A stretch of DNA of 64,000 bases from positions 1 to 64,000 of the forward strand of contig NCSJ02000194.1 in assembly GCA_002812745.2 (NCBI GenBank), written 5' to 3'. Position 1 is the first letter of the stretch; each line of letters opens with the position of its first letter. This stretch comes from Scytalidium lignicola (Eukaryota; Ascomycota; Leotiomycetes). Position numbers and translations under genes: made by a program. This document shows positions 46,308-58,167 of this stretch, in pieces. The notes under the pieces are model-generated. The model was not told the DNA's origin and did no database searches. It saw only the letters and a list, made by a program, of their open reading frames with translations.

Positions 46308-49300
46308 CTACCAGTACGGTGGTCGCAAGCCCGCAAAACTCGCTGCGATCGAGTTATCCCCCGTATCCTCCTTCTTCCTCTGGCCCGTTAACTAGCATCA
46401 TCGTCGGTCAACCATCCATTGAAACTGCAGCATCGATGGGGATTTGGGGAGAGTCGAAGGAGCGGAACTCACCTCTAACTGCACATGCCGGTGGATGTGA
46501 ACCAGCCAATCAACATAGCTCTGCGCCTCGTTATTCCGATCCTCCACCAGCAGCCTCGCGAACTCATACTCGGCTCCATCCAGGCCTTGCCGCGCCAGTT
46601 GGATCGTCAATGCCTTGGATCCGCGCACCGTCTTGAGATATTCCAGGATATTCCGCACCTGAGCACTCAGATGTGTCTGCAGCACGGGCAACGAAGAGGA
46701 ATACGGATCCAGAGCCTTGAGATTATCTTTGTCCGGACCGAAGAGATCCGTGAGCAGGTTTGGAGAGGTTTGGGCGTGGAACCATAAGTAGCAGTTCTGG
46801 CCGTTGTCAACGAGATAGACGCCACCTTCTTCCACTCGCGAGAATGAACAGCGCATGGCCGGTGGCATTCGTAGATGTCCGGTCTCAGGGTCCGGAAAGC
46901 CATCTTCCGGCACTAGATTGTGCAGAGGAATCATTCGTGGGTATAAGTACAACGACAGTTCAAGTGCTCCCATGTTCTTGACCATCCGCATATCGTGCAC
47001 TCGGCGGTCAGTAGGCTCCTGTCCCCCCTTGAAGGCCCGGCACTTGACTAGACCCAGCATATACATGCTGAATTCCTTGAGGTGTTCGGGAAGAACCAGC
47101 TGGCCTGGTGGATGCGAGCCGGAAAAGTTCTTGCGATAACCAGCGAGGACATCAACAGTCTTTTCCGATAAAGCCCCTCTGATGTCCTTGAGCGAATGTG
47201 TCGTCATCTTGCCGGAGGCTTCCTTAGCGATGATTGAATAGACAGCATCCTGATCCACGAATTTCATGCAGTCTTTCGCGTTCTCGCTGACACTGGCAAT
47301 GACATTGGAACATCTCACTCGTCGCTCGCCGCTAGCTGTGGTATACAGTAATGCACTCTGGAAGTGCGCGTCCAGTTTCGAATCGAGTTTGCCATCGTAG
47401 GTAAAGATGACACCCATAGCCTTGTCTGCATCGATAACACCAAATTCGAGATCAGCACCGAACGTATGCTGGACGAAATTTCCATGGTACGAAGCAACTT
47501 GAAGACCATTCGAGCACCGAACTTTTAACAACGCTTGGTATCCTGTCTCTCTTGTGACCGTATGCGTAATCTCCTGTGACAGCTTGGCCATATCTCGGGG
47601 AGCAACAAAATTAGGATAGTAAAATGTCTCTCCTCCCGTAACAGCGGAAATATGGCCTGTAAAAAGAGTTAGCAACCGGGTTGAATCTTGACTCTTGCCA
47701 TTGAGTGTAACTTACCGACTGTGGCGATATCTAAATACCCTCCATTCGGGGCTGCGAGGAAGTAGTCCACCCCAACGCCAGCCGCTACCATCTTTTCCGC
47801 TAACTTTGTCCAACCCGGATGTTCGGTGGTTAGGAGTTTCTTCTCATGATCACCTCCGTGTGCCTTCATATCATCACGAAGGAATAACCTTCCAGGACCC
47901 CATGTTGGAAGTGCGGCTAAAGAGCAAACAATCTTTCCACCAGTCTTCTCTAGAGCCGCCAAGCCAGCTTTTAAGGTTGGCAGTAATGCAGGTTCAGGGT
48001 TCTTGATATTCGAAAATAACGCTGGGAGTTGGGTCATCAAAGATGTAATGATAGACTTCGCCTCGTATGGGTCGACAAAAAGACCATCGCTGATAGGTAC
48101 GAATGGATCTTCCAGATCCGGCATAACAATCATCTGTGCCTGATCTAATGCTGGCTAGAATTTAGATTTAGTAACGAGTCGTTTTAAGTGAGCTGAGATG
48201 ATAACTTACATTACAGTTATAGAAGTGGATATCTTTGTCATATGTAATAAAGCCCACCTTGGATCCAGGAGGTATCCTATGCTTGACCTCCTCGCCTTCT
48301 GCAGGTTGTTCGTCACCTCCATAGAGAGCTAATAGGACACCTTCACAGAAAGCTTCCAGGAATCCCTTGTTGAACGATTCTTGACCTACATCAATTATGA
48401 ATAACCATCTCAGGCCAACCGGTTCTTTAGACCAGTATTCCTTAGGTACCAAAAATTCAACAGTACCTCGCATTAACTCTGGCCGTTGCTCCCTATCCAG
48501 ACGAGCTCCTTGTGGAGTTAAAGCAGAGTAATACTCAGGAGGGACCTCGTTCGCGTAGTTACACATGTTACATACAAACTTGTTTCCACCGGATCGGAAG
48601 ACCATGAACGGGTTTATGTATGCTCGACATCGGTGACACCTAGGTGGACCCGTTTCCCCAAAATCTAAGACTGGTATTTCCAATTCGCCGGGCTGTAAGG
48701 GAGCCAATGGTTGTAGAATAAGCCCTAGAGGTAGTCCGGTAGAGTGTAATGCATCCGAAGTTGCTGGGATATTGTTCAATGTGAGACGAGTAAATTTCGG
48801 TGAAGAATTGCCTTGATCAAATGCCACAAACGATATGGAAGCTGGAGGAGGTAAATGATGCTCAAAGGTAGGATATACATTTTTGAGATAGTATTGCGAA
48901 GGCGCATCTCTCGATTGTGGAATGCTGGGGATTTGATCAGGATCCACACGACCTTGCGGTGAAGTTTGGAGATTTGCTGGAAAGCCAGTATCAGAATCAA
49001 CTGAACCGCCTAGACCCGCTGGACCAGCAGGAGTCGCTTGAGCAATAGGATTAAAGGGGGCACTCGGGGCTGGAAACTGTGCTACCATAGGAGAACCTAC
49101 GAAGGAACCACTCGATGATGGCCGCACTATGGGTTCTGCACTTAGGAATTGTGTCGGCTGAAAATTGCCTTGCGGTACACCGTTGAATGCAGCTGAGGTT
49201 CCTGCTGCTTCTATAGTATGGTGCGCATGTCTATCCTTCTTTTTCTTTCTCCCATACGATGCCACTTCCCCAAGCCCAAGCCCTAAACCACCCATCTGAG

Positions 49301-49577
49301 CTGCTAGAGCCGCATCTTGACTTGGCGTACCCAGACGTGGAGGACCTTCATTGTATCCTTGCTGATATGGCGATCCAAAGGCCTGGGGGTTCGGAGATGG
49401 TCCTCTCTGGTATGGATCGTGTACAGGGGCATTGTACTGTCCGCCACCTTGCTGATATGGATTGGGAGAAACTGGAGGCCGGAATTGAGGAGCTGGTTGG
49501 TATGCAGGATTTGGTGCATTTGGGTCTTCGTTCGGGTCTCCTTGTCCGAGTGCGTGATATAGCTGGTAGTCGGACAT
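46308..49577 (-). CDS. SEC24: COPII coat protein Sec24
   Basis: This is the cargo-binding subunit of the COPII inner coat, acting at ER exit sites with Sec23 and Sar1. Exons are 49577-48210, 48154-47716, 47656-46473 and 46379-46308 (1020 aa, in frame). The start MSDYQLYHALGQGDPN is the usual fungal N-terminus, followed by a Pro/Gln-rich disordered region. The zinc finger is C314, C317, C336 and C339. The trunk domain follows (LRWLFIIDVGQESFNKGFLEAF, GSKVGFITYDKDIHFYNCN), then the beta-sandwich, helical and gelsolin-like parts (LWFHAQTSPNLLTDLFG). The last exon adds only 23 residues, ending FAGLRPPYW; without it the ORF would run into intron sequence. Intron donors are GTAAGT, GTAAGT and GTGAGT. 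The gene diverges from CFT2. Confidence 0.96.
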
Positions 49578-49959
49578 ATCGAACTATTTCAATTTTACTC
49601 CTAGACCCAGCTGTAAGAATCGCTGAGGATGCACATATATCTGCAGCGTATTGGGGGAGGTTGTTATGGAAACTGTATCATCGTGCGCATGCCATTGCAA
49701 GCCGTCGTGTAAAATCGAGGGGCATCAATTTTATGGTTGTTGACACCTTTTCTAGACCACAAAGTGTGATGCACATGTCATTCCGCGCTAAAGTTAATCC
49801 GAACATAGAACGCGGAATGCGCGCCAGCTCCAGACCTTCAACACTTAAAAACACTTCAACTTGTGAATATCCGGATATCCACTTATTACACGGTAGAAAA
49901 ATAGTCTGAGCATGGTATAACGACCCAAAAAGCCTTGATGGGCTCGAAATCTTTTCAGG
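49578..49959. promoter_or_regulatory. 382-bp bidirectional promoter SEC24 / CFT2
   Basis: The two start codons are only 382 bp apart and point away from each other, so the two essential genes probably share promoter elements. No TATA box stands out on either side. A plus-strand ORF reaching into this region (49259-49909) is the antisense shadow of the SEC24 N-terminal exon. Confidence 0.6.
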
Positions 49960-52900
49960 ATGTTTACCTTCACGTCTCTTCAAGGAGCGCAATCCGAATC
50001 TTCAGCGTCGCAATCGTTACTAGAGCTCGATGGAGGTGTTAAGATTTTAATTGATGTAGGATGGGATGAAGCGTTTAATGTCAGCAAGTTAAAGGAGCTT
50101 GAGAAGTATGTTGATTCTTTTGAAACAGAATGCAGACTTGGAGAATACTAGCAGAAGATGATCACAGTATGAATTGGAGCAGGTCTTTTTCGCATCTCCG
50201 CTGCTGGAACTCTCTTAGATGCCTCTTCCTCATCTCGTCGTCCTTGGTGAATGATACTAACATATATATTTTCAGACAAGTGCCCACATTATCCATAATT
50301 CTCCTCACACACTCGACAGTTTCCCATCTAGCAGCTTTCGCTCACTGCTGCAAACACTTTCCTTTGTTCACCAGGATACCCATATATGCTACTACGCCAG
50401 TTATATCACTGGGTCGGACACTCTTACAAGATCTATACAGTTCGACCCCGTTAGCTTCGACGATAATTCCGCCAGCAGCTCTCTCAGAGGCTTCTTATTC
50501 ATATAGCAAGTCAATTTCGGGCAGCAACGATCCACATATCCTTCTTCAACCTCCAACAAATGAAGAAATTGCATCCTATTTCTCTCTCATTCACCCACTG
50601 AAGTATTCGCAGCCTCATCAGCCATTACCATCTCCTTTCTCACCACCTCTAAATGGCCTCACAATCACAGCCTATAACGCTGGACATACCTTGGGAGGAA
50701 CGATATGGCATATACAGCATGGCCTAGAATCAATTGTATATGCTGTTGATTGGAATCAAGCTCGAGAAAATGTCTTAGCTGGTGCAGCATGGCTCGCTGG
50801 AGCAGGAGCGGGAGGGGCAGAGGTCATTGAGCAATTACGGAAGCCAACGGCATTAATATGCAGTAGTAGAGGCAGCGATAATGTTGCCTTGGCTGGGGGA
50901 CGAGCGAAAAGAGATGAACTCCTGTTAGATATGATCAGGTCTGCTGTAACCAAAGGCGGCATAGTCCTCATCCCAACAGATTCCAGCGCTCGAGTCCTAG
51001 AATTAGCATACCTATTGGAACGCGCATGGAGGGTGGAAGACAAAGGGGATCCTCCTCTCCGAGCAGCCAATTTGTATTTAGCAAGCAAGAATATCCATGC
51101 AACCATGCGATATGCGCGCAGTATGCTGGAATGGATGGATGATGGCATTATCAGAGAATTTGAGTCTCTCACAGGTGGTCAACAGAAACAGTCAAATGGT
51201 GAACAAGAATCTCGACAGCAAGGCGGCGCAGTGCCTTTCGACTTCAAGTATTTACGACTACTAGAACGGAAAAGCCAAATTGATCGTGTTCTTAGTAACG
51301 AGAAGACACTTGATGGGAAGCCTATTGGCAAAGTTATCTTAGCTAGTGATACTTCCCTAGAATGGGGCTTTTCAAGGGAGGTGTTGAAGAAGATTGCAGC
51401 CGATAATCGCAACCTTGTTATTTTGACTGAAAGAATGTCAATGGGTGAATCTGGAGATCTAAACAATCGATTGGCGAGGGTTCTGTGGTCTTGGTGGGAG
51501 GAACGTCGTGATGGAGTAGCCTTGGAACCTGGCCAAAATGGTGAAAATCTCGAGCAAGTCTACGGAGGAGGACGAGAGATCGAGATGAGGGATGCAAAAA
51601 GGGTGCCGTTGGAAGGCACTGATTTAGCTGTTTATCAACAGTGGCTAGCCACTCAGCGCCAGTTACAAACTACTCTACAATCTGGCGGCGCTACGTCTCT
51701 CGAATCTGCAGTAGACGTGGTTGATGACGCATCATCAGAATCCTCATCTGATACTGAGGACGAAGAAACAGAACACCAAGGCAAGGCGCTTAATATTTCC
51801 GCAACTATGGGTCAGGCAAATCGGAAAAAAATTGGCTTGAGTGATGAGGATCTGGGGATCAATGTCCTAATCCGCCGAAAGGGTATCTATGACTACGATG
51901 TGCGTGGGAAAAAGGGAAGAGAGAAAATGTTCCCGATAGCTATACGAAGGAGGCGAACAGATGATTTTGGAGAACTCATTCGACCTGAAGACTTTCTTCG
52001 AGCAGAAGAACGAGATGAAGTGGATGGCCAAGATATGCAGTTACCAGACACTAAGGATACCTTGGGCAAGAAGCGAAAATGGGACGATGTTGCCACCACC
52101 ACTACAGATCGCCGACTATCGAACGGAGGGGGCAAGAGGCAACTCTCTGATGGTGGCATTGAGCACGGATCGCCAAGCCAACATGAGTCGGCCCTTATGG
52201 ACGACGATGATTATGATCCAGAGGAGCTAGTAGAAGAAGAAATTGTTGGTCCATCGAGAGTAGAATTCTCTACTGAAACTATTACCGTCAATTTGCGACT
52301 AGCAGTTGTTGATTTCGCTGGTTTACATGACAAACGAAGTCTTCACTTATTAATTCCACTGATTCAACCTCGCAAACTTATTCTAGTCAGTGGCTTGAAG
52401 GATGAAACATTAGCCTTGGCTAGTGATTGTCACAAACTTCTTACTACGCATACTGGTAGTTCGGGAGAGAAGGGTCTGGATGTTTATACACCTGAGATCG
52501 GAGTCAGTGTCGACGCCAGTGTAGATACAAACGCTTGGGTTGTCAAACTTACAGACACACTTGTGAAACGTCTCCGATGGCAGAATGTAAGGGGCCTAGG
52601 AATTGTTACCTTAACGGGTCGATTAGAAAGCCCCCGACCAGAAGTAGATACTTCACCGGATGCTGAGGGGGCAAACAAGAGGCTGAAGATGCTGAAGGGG
52701 GAAACAGAGGAGACACCCACGCGTGAGGTTCTCGATGCGGCACATTCGCGTGTTGAGATGCCTCTCCTTGATATATTACCTTCCAGCATGGCTGCGGCAA
52801 CTCGATCTCTAGCTCAGCCCCTGCATGTCGGTGATATGCGACTTGCTGATCTAAGAAAGATCATGCAAGCTTCTGGACACACCGCAGAATTCAGAGGGGA

Positions 52901-53078
52901 AGGTATCTTGCTTATCGATGGCAGTGTGATTGTTCGAAAGAGCGGGACTGGAAGAATCGAGGTTGAGAGTATAGGTTTTGGAGCGGGATCGGCCATGTTG
53001 AACCAGAACCAAAAGGCCAGCTTCTATGCCGTGAAAGCCAAGATATACGAAGGCTTGGCAGTTGTTGCTGGTGGTTAG
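49960..53078 (+). CDS. CFT2: Cleavage and polyadenylation factor subunit 2 (Cft2 / CPSF100)
   Basis: Cft2 is the non-catalytic partner of the endonuclease Ysh1/CPSF73 in mRNA 3'-end formation. Two exons, 49960-50105 and 50276-53078, give 982 aa in frame. The intron (170 nt) has GTATGT, a perfect TACTAAC branch site and TTTTCAG. The metallo-beta-lactamase fold starts FTSLQGAQSESSASQSLLEL and the join gives VPTLSIILLTHSTVSHLAAF. The HXHXDH metal motif of CPSF73 is degenerate here (THSTVSH), as in all CPSF100 proteins. The beta-CASP part includes GGIVLIPTDSSARVLELAYL. An acidic insert (DDASSESSSDTEDEETE) and a charged central linker with KKRKWDD (possible nuclear signal) precede the C-terminal domain, which ends SFYAVKAKIYEGLAVVAGG. 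Length and order fit fungal orthologues. Confidence 0.96.
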
Positions 53079-53796
53079 ATGACCATCTCGCATCTTTCTC
53101 TCTTTTCATATGTTACTTTTATGTTATACCAGCATTTATCAGCAGCTTTGTAACAACAATTATTTCTGCAAGGAAGGTATCAGATATCGAATACGAATCA
53201 AAATTTCTTCCATCTTGACCAAGAAAAGTCTTTAGGGACATAGGGTATTTAGGGGAGAAAATGGCTGTGGGGACTCAGGGATAGAAAGATATTTGTTTCG
53301 ATAAGTGTTTAAAAAATATGATTCACATGGGGAATGACAAAAGTCGGGGTGGTAGCACAAGTTGATGTCAAACAGATTTATCGTGAATAACTTTTTGACT
53401 CAAATTCGGATTCACCAACTCAGAGCAATGTCTTAAAAGGGAGGGGTTCTACTTTACCTCTCATTTTCTTGCCTTCTACATATTTCAAAATCCAACGTCA
53501 TTACCAGTGGCAAAAAAATCAAAATCAAAAGCTCTTTTAGTTGTGTTTACATCACCTACCGCTAAATCTCATTTTTTTCAAAATAGAAAGCCAGTTTCAT
53601 CCAAGAACCAGGCTCTTATCCACTGAACCGCCATTTTCAACAATACGGGGGAAACCCAAAAAATATCACATTTATGATAAGCCCACAAGGCCGGCGGCAG
53701 TCTTAGCAAAACCCCTGGATTAGCCNTTTTTTTTACCCCCCTTTTTGCCGTCTTCAGCCTTGACTTAAGATTACAATTGGATAATCATCGACAGTC
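53079..53796. other. Spacer, may hide a first exon
   Basis: This is the 3' region of CFT2 followed by the upstream part of the next gene. The downstream ORF lacks an ATG near its start, so a small first exon should lie here. ATGs exist at about 53259, 53318, 53362, 53428 and 53673, but none gives a convincing splice into the next frame. An N in a T-run is at 53726. Confidence 0.45.
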
Positions 53797-54714
53797 GTGG
53801 CAGACCGAATAGGAAGCAGTCCCGATTACAGGATTGACCTAGTTTTCGCAGTGCTTTTGGACGATCAGCCTCCGCCAGCATACGAGGCGGAAGAAGAACA
53901 ACAAGAAGAAGCTCCAGTAGCTTTATTGGCAGCTTCACCCGGGCCTCTTTATCAGTACCAACAACTACCGCATTCTGACATTGACAGGCCTAGAGTAGTA
54001 ATTGGCGCTTGGCCACAGCACGACATGGTAGGCAGGGGATACAACCCCGTTCATGGGTTCGATACCTCTGGACCTCCTCCGCCAGGTTTCAATCCGGCTC
54101 AACCAACAGGCATTCCGCAGTATTCGGCATTCTTCGCGCCGCCGGCGCCGCCACTACAGGCGCCAGTATTTCAGCAACAACCAGCACCAGCATTTGCCTA
54201 TCCGGCATTTGCTTCCACTACTGCAACGCCTGTCCTAGTGCAACCCAACTACCCGTTTCCACCACCAAACTATGCCGCAGTAGTTAGTAATGGTGGACTC
54301 CAGGCAGTCAGCTTTCAAAGCGGTACTGGAGGTCCGGTAGCCCCGCCGCCGGGCTATAACTATCTCTTCCATAGCGAACACTGCAAATTCCATGTCTTCA
54401 AAACGCCCATTCCACCGTGGCAAGCTCCGGTCTGCAAGGAAGATCCTACCACGCACGTCAAGCTGCTGATTCCTACCAATATCACAGTCAAGGAGCTCAT
54501 GCAGAACCTAGGCTGTAATAACGCCGATCCCAAGAAAAACAAGATCTACGAGCTTGCGGAGATAGGCGGAGGACGATGGTCAAGGGGATTGACTATGTGC
54601 GGGGACGATAAGGAGAGGATGAAGAAGAAGATCACGGAATTTGGTTGGGATAAGACGAGGACAGGGAAGTCCGGGGAGAAACCGGTTGTCTGGCTTTGGT
54701 TGTCGAAGGGTTAG
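53797..54714 (+). CDS. Conserved fungal protein of unknown function, N-terminus unresolved
   Basis: The open frame starts at a GTG (53797) directly after an in-frame stop and a good acceptor, ATCGACAG (another acceptor, TTTTCGCAG, is at 53853), and the first in-frame ATG is about 75 codons in. I infer that an upstream exon carries the true start. The N-terminal part has a PPPAY motif (possible WW-domain ligand) in an acidic context and a Pro/Ala/Gln-rich low-complexity stretch to about residue 185. The C-terminal about 115 residues are globular: SEHCKFHVFKTPIPPWQAP, LLIPTNITVKELMQNLGC, YELAEIGGGRWSRGLTM, ITEFGWDKTRTG and KPVVWLWL. This order (HxF..PW, T-EL---LG, I-ELG-G-W, GWD, PVWL) recurs in many Pezizomycotina proteins of unknown role. 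No catalytic motif is visible. Confidence 0.75.
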   Translation: MADRIGSSPDYRIDLVFAVLLDDQPPPAYEAEEEQQEEAPVALLAASPGPLYQYQQLPHSDIDRPRVVIGAWPQHDMVGRGYNPVHGFDTSGPPPPGFNPAQPTGIPQYSAFFAPPAPPLQAPVFQQQPAPAFAYPAFASTTATPVLVQPNYPFPPPNYAAVVSNGGLQAVSFQSGTGGPVAPPPGYNYLFHSEHCKFHVFKTPIPPWQAPVCKEDPTTHVKLLIPTNITVKELMQNLGCNNADPKKNKIYELAEIGGGRWSRGLTMCGDDKERMKKKITEFGWDKTRTGKSGEKPVVWLWLSKG

Positions 54715-57027
54715 GGGGTGTCTGGGTGTCTTGTTGTGGTGCGCATCTCCGTGAGCAAGTTCGGTTTATTGCTGGTTTGGTTAGTGGTGTAAGATGGACA
54801 GGAGGTTCGAGCGTAAGACTATTATTATTGCATCCCATTTTTGGGCGATGAATGGTGTTTGGTTTGTTGGTGCTCTGCTCTCTTTTCTATTGTTTCGATC
54901 CCATTAGGAGGTTGATCATCGGAATACTACTACAGGGAGAGTGGATTATCGGATCCGATCGGTTTTTATTGCGCGTTGACNTTTTTTTTCTTCCTTGTCT
55001 TCTTCTAGCTTTTACTGGCATTGAGTTAATGACTGGGGAGGAAACTTACCTGATATTGAGTAATCGATGATTAATATCACTGAGATATATTAGTTCGAAA
55101 GGATACTTCCCATATATGGCAAGATGTCTTGCTAATGCAATTCCACGAATACCACTTATTCAAGANCCGCGGTTTCGCCCCCTCAGTGCCGAACAATATT
55201 GTAATTAAGCCGCAAAATTCGGCGCCGGCAGAAGAGCATGGCGTGGCAGGATGACGCATATACTATATTAGCCAGAGACAAGCACATTTGCCCATCCACA
55301 GAAGCCCCTGTTTTCTTGTTTTAAGCTTCATTACTTCTGACATCAGCTTGACCGGTTTCAGGACCCCCCACTAGAGCCTTCTATGCCACTTTAACCAGAC
55401 TCGCTGTCCGTCATCGTAGCCGGCAGGATTCCGCGCCTATTATTCACCCAGGTTGCTAAAAAATCCAAAGCTCCTTCCCAAGTCGATAGTACAATGCGAG
55501 CACTGTGCAAAGGTAATCGCCGTCCTTGTTGTCAAATCAGGATCTGTAGTGGCTTATTAATGCGCTCAATAGGGATATTGGATTTGCCGTTCGTTCGCTC
55601 TAGGGGTTCTCCGCTCCCTGCATGTCTCACAAGAGAACTCCCCCAAAAAAACATCTCTACCAAAACAGGCCACAAATCGCCTCAGGCTGAGAGAGAGGTA
55701 CGCAGCACCTCAGGTTGAACACTCCGGACGTACGTACCTCCGTATTGTAATACGGTATTGTACGAGTACTTCTAGCACCATGTCAGCATGGGTATCTCTG
55801 GTCTCCTCTGTAAGCTGTAAGCCGTACAGTACCTTTCGGCTCGTTCCAGGCTACAGTACGTGTACGCCGGGACGCCGCATGATCGACTCCAGGGAGGCCA
55901 AGTTGGAGCATGGAAGGCGGCGGGACCCTTCTACTTTTAGGGCACATGCAGGCCGTAAAAAAAAGAAAGGGCTTTTGGCCTCCACAGCGTCCCGGCGCAT
56001 GATGCCCCGCCAGCTTTGTTGCACGGGCGAGAGAGACATGTGGGCCAAAAAAAAGATGGAGAGAGGTAACAATGAGATTCCCATCCCTTGAACCCTCGAA
56101 ACGCACGACGACGTATTTTGTTTGCTTTCGGCGCATTCCGCGGCGCAAAAGAAAATGGCCCAGCAACGATCCGAATCGCGGATCACGGATCGTGGCTCAT
56201 TTTCCATCCGTGCCTGACAATGAACGGAGCACGGCAGCAAATGTGGTAATTTTGTTCGGATATAGCATCTCTCAGTACAGTACAGTAGAAGAAAGCGTTG
56301 TGTTGTGTACAGTACATACGCTGCGTGTTAGGCCGCCGCCCTAGCTTTCGGCCGGAAGCACCCCTAAACAGAGATCATGTAGGCTGGTGGATTGTACGAT
56401 GCAGATGCAGTGGCCATGTTTCAGGGACCGTGGCGCCAGATAGACGAACAGGCGATGGCCTGAAGCACCTGCGACTAGGATCTTCAGCAGCGCTTGACGA
56501 CGAAGCCCTTTACGGCAGCTCTCTCGTTCTATCTCTCACCTTTCGCGCCTCTTCTCTTCCTCAATAAGGTTGTTGCTGCCCTGTCCTGGCATGCTTGGCT
56601 GAAAAGAACCCCCTCCAAGATAATTATTAGGGCCGAACCTCAGCTTGTCTCCTATATATGGGCGTGGGGACCTTCAACGGGCCTTGCTTGAGGCCCCTTC
56701 TGCATGAACATAGCCATTGGTTGCGCCATGTGGAAACTGAAAACCAGATGGGAAGACCCTTGATTTCCCTCTCGACTCAACCTCCCCCCCGATCCTGCGT
56801 AACCCGAAAGGCATAATGCAGAACATACGTTTGGAAAAAAGAACGATAACTTTTTGATTTCTCTACTTATTTTTGATGACACTGCATACGCTCTTCTCTG
56901 AATTCAGGCCGTGCCAAGGCATGTTTCACATGTAAGTTGCACGTAAGCTGATGTTTCGGCGCCCTAGAACTTAGAAAATCCCACCCCTTGCAGCCCTGAA
57001 TGGAAGGAAAATAGAAGGAGTTTGGAA
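54715..57027. other. Intergenic, no supported gene
   Basis: A 2.3-kb spacer between convergent genes. It includes Ns at 54981 and 55166, and four to five TACAGTA/GTACAGTAC words between 55820 and 56310. ORFs in 55494-56882 overlap on both strands without family resemblance and are probably chance. No RNA gene was recognised. Confidence 0.5.
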
Positions 57028-58167
57028 TTACGCCTTGAATGCGTCATGAATAACGGCTGGCTTGAATATGTGCTTGAATACTTCCAGGTCGCTGGCGGCC
57101 GTGCTCTTCTCTTTCCCACTACTACTGCTGCTGCTGGAGCCCTTCGCCTTCGGCGACCCTTTCGAACCTTCCCCTTCTGGTGGATCAAAAGCAAAAACAA
57201 CGTCCCCAAACCACCCCACGAACTCGGGATCTCTCAAGAAAGCATCCTGCCACATGACTGCCACCTCCTCGGGCGGATTCCTGAACCCGGGACCGAGGCC
57301 AAAGGATGAGATGCAGACGTTGGGATATCCGTAGTAGACGGCTATGCGCAGGGCCGTGCGAATCTTTTCGCGCATGAGTTCTCTCTCTTGGGCGAAGGAG
57401 TAAGTGCCGGCCGCTGACAGTTTCGGCCGTTTGACGGGAGGCACGGATATTATGGGAAGAGCTGCCGGCCGTTGTAAGCTGAGTGGTTCTACGTAAGCAT
57501 TCCAAGAGGGAAGATGTACCTTTGTATTCCTGCCACACCTGGTATTTATCCGGACCAGAGCGGAAGACAACTTGTAATGTTTTTAGAAGTTTGCACAGAT
57601 GAAAGAAGTTGCAAGAAGGCCACTAACCAACATTTTCTGAAAATATTCCCGCCTTGGGAGGAACTGGGTAATTTGATGGCGCTGAGTTTCCTGGTGCTGG
57701 AGTTGTAAGTGTCGCATATAAGTTACTTCTTCTGCAAAGGCATTCTTCTGGAGACATGACACCTGCGTCCATGTCAGTCGCTTGAGGTATTTGAGAGCAG
57801 AAGCAACCCTGTTACAGACCTGCCTCCCAATCACCTCCAGGTCTCTTCTCATTAGCTGGCATAATGACTGGAATCGCTACGCTTTCTGTTGGAGCCCAAT
57901 CTAGGGCAACATCTATTGGATCTCGAAGAAAGAAGGCTATACAGGGAGAAATTAGATATAAAAGTCTCCGAAAACAAAAGAGAGATGCTTAAGCCTACCA
58001 AATCTGCAATGTCTCGGCTGTTGGGGTGGGGGACAAACCATCGAGTCTGCGTGACACAAGTAAGAGGTTGCGGGCCATTGTGAACTGAATTGCTGTCGAA
58101 TATATGGAATGTAGGTCTTCTTTGCCTCAGCGGCTACATCTAGCGGTCTCGGTTTGGAAGGAGGCAT
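57028..58167 (-). CDS. Microbial-type PARG / DUF2263 (TIGR02452) family protein
   Basis: Members of this macrodomain-related family are thought to remove poly(ADP-ribose) or related ADP-ribose adducts. I reconstruct six exons: 58167-57999, 57936-57820, 57762-57628, 57570-57520 and 57488-57028, plus a small first-to-second join through RHCRF|AFFLRDPIDVALDW; as listed these are five coding blocks giving 310 aa in frame. The start is MPPSKPRPLDVAAEAKKTYI. The active-site loop is PANEKRPGGDWEAGVMSPEE with G90, G91, E101 and E102, followed by CLCRRSNLY. Then come VVVFRSGPDKYQ, LPIISVPPVKRPKL, CISSFGLGPGFRNPPEEVA and the tail VFKHIFKPAVIHDAFK. The intron at 57519-57489 would be only 31 nt, unusually short, so that junction may be wrong. 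A Ser-rich insert near the end is low complexity. Confidence 0.82.

Noticed and set aside
55783..56240. Overlapping ORFs of 103-129 aa on both strands
   Set aside because: Mutual antisense shadows, Arg-rich, no conserved motifs and no splice-linked continuation.
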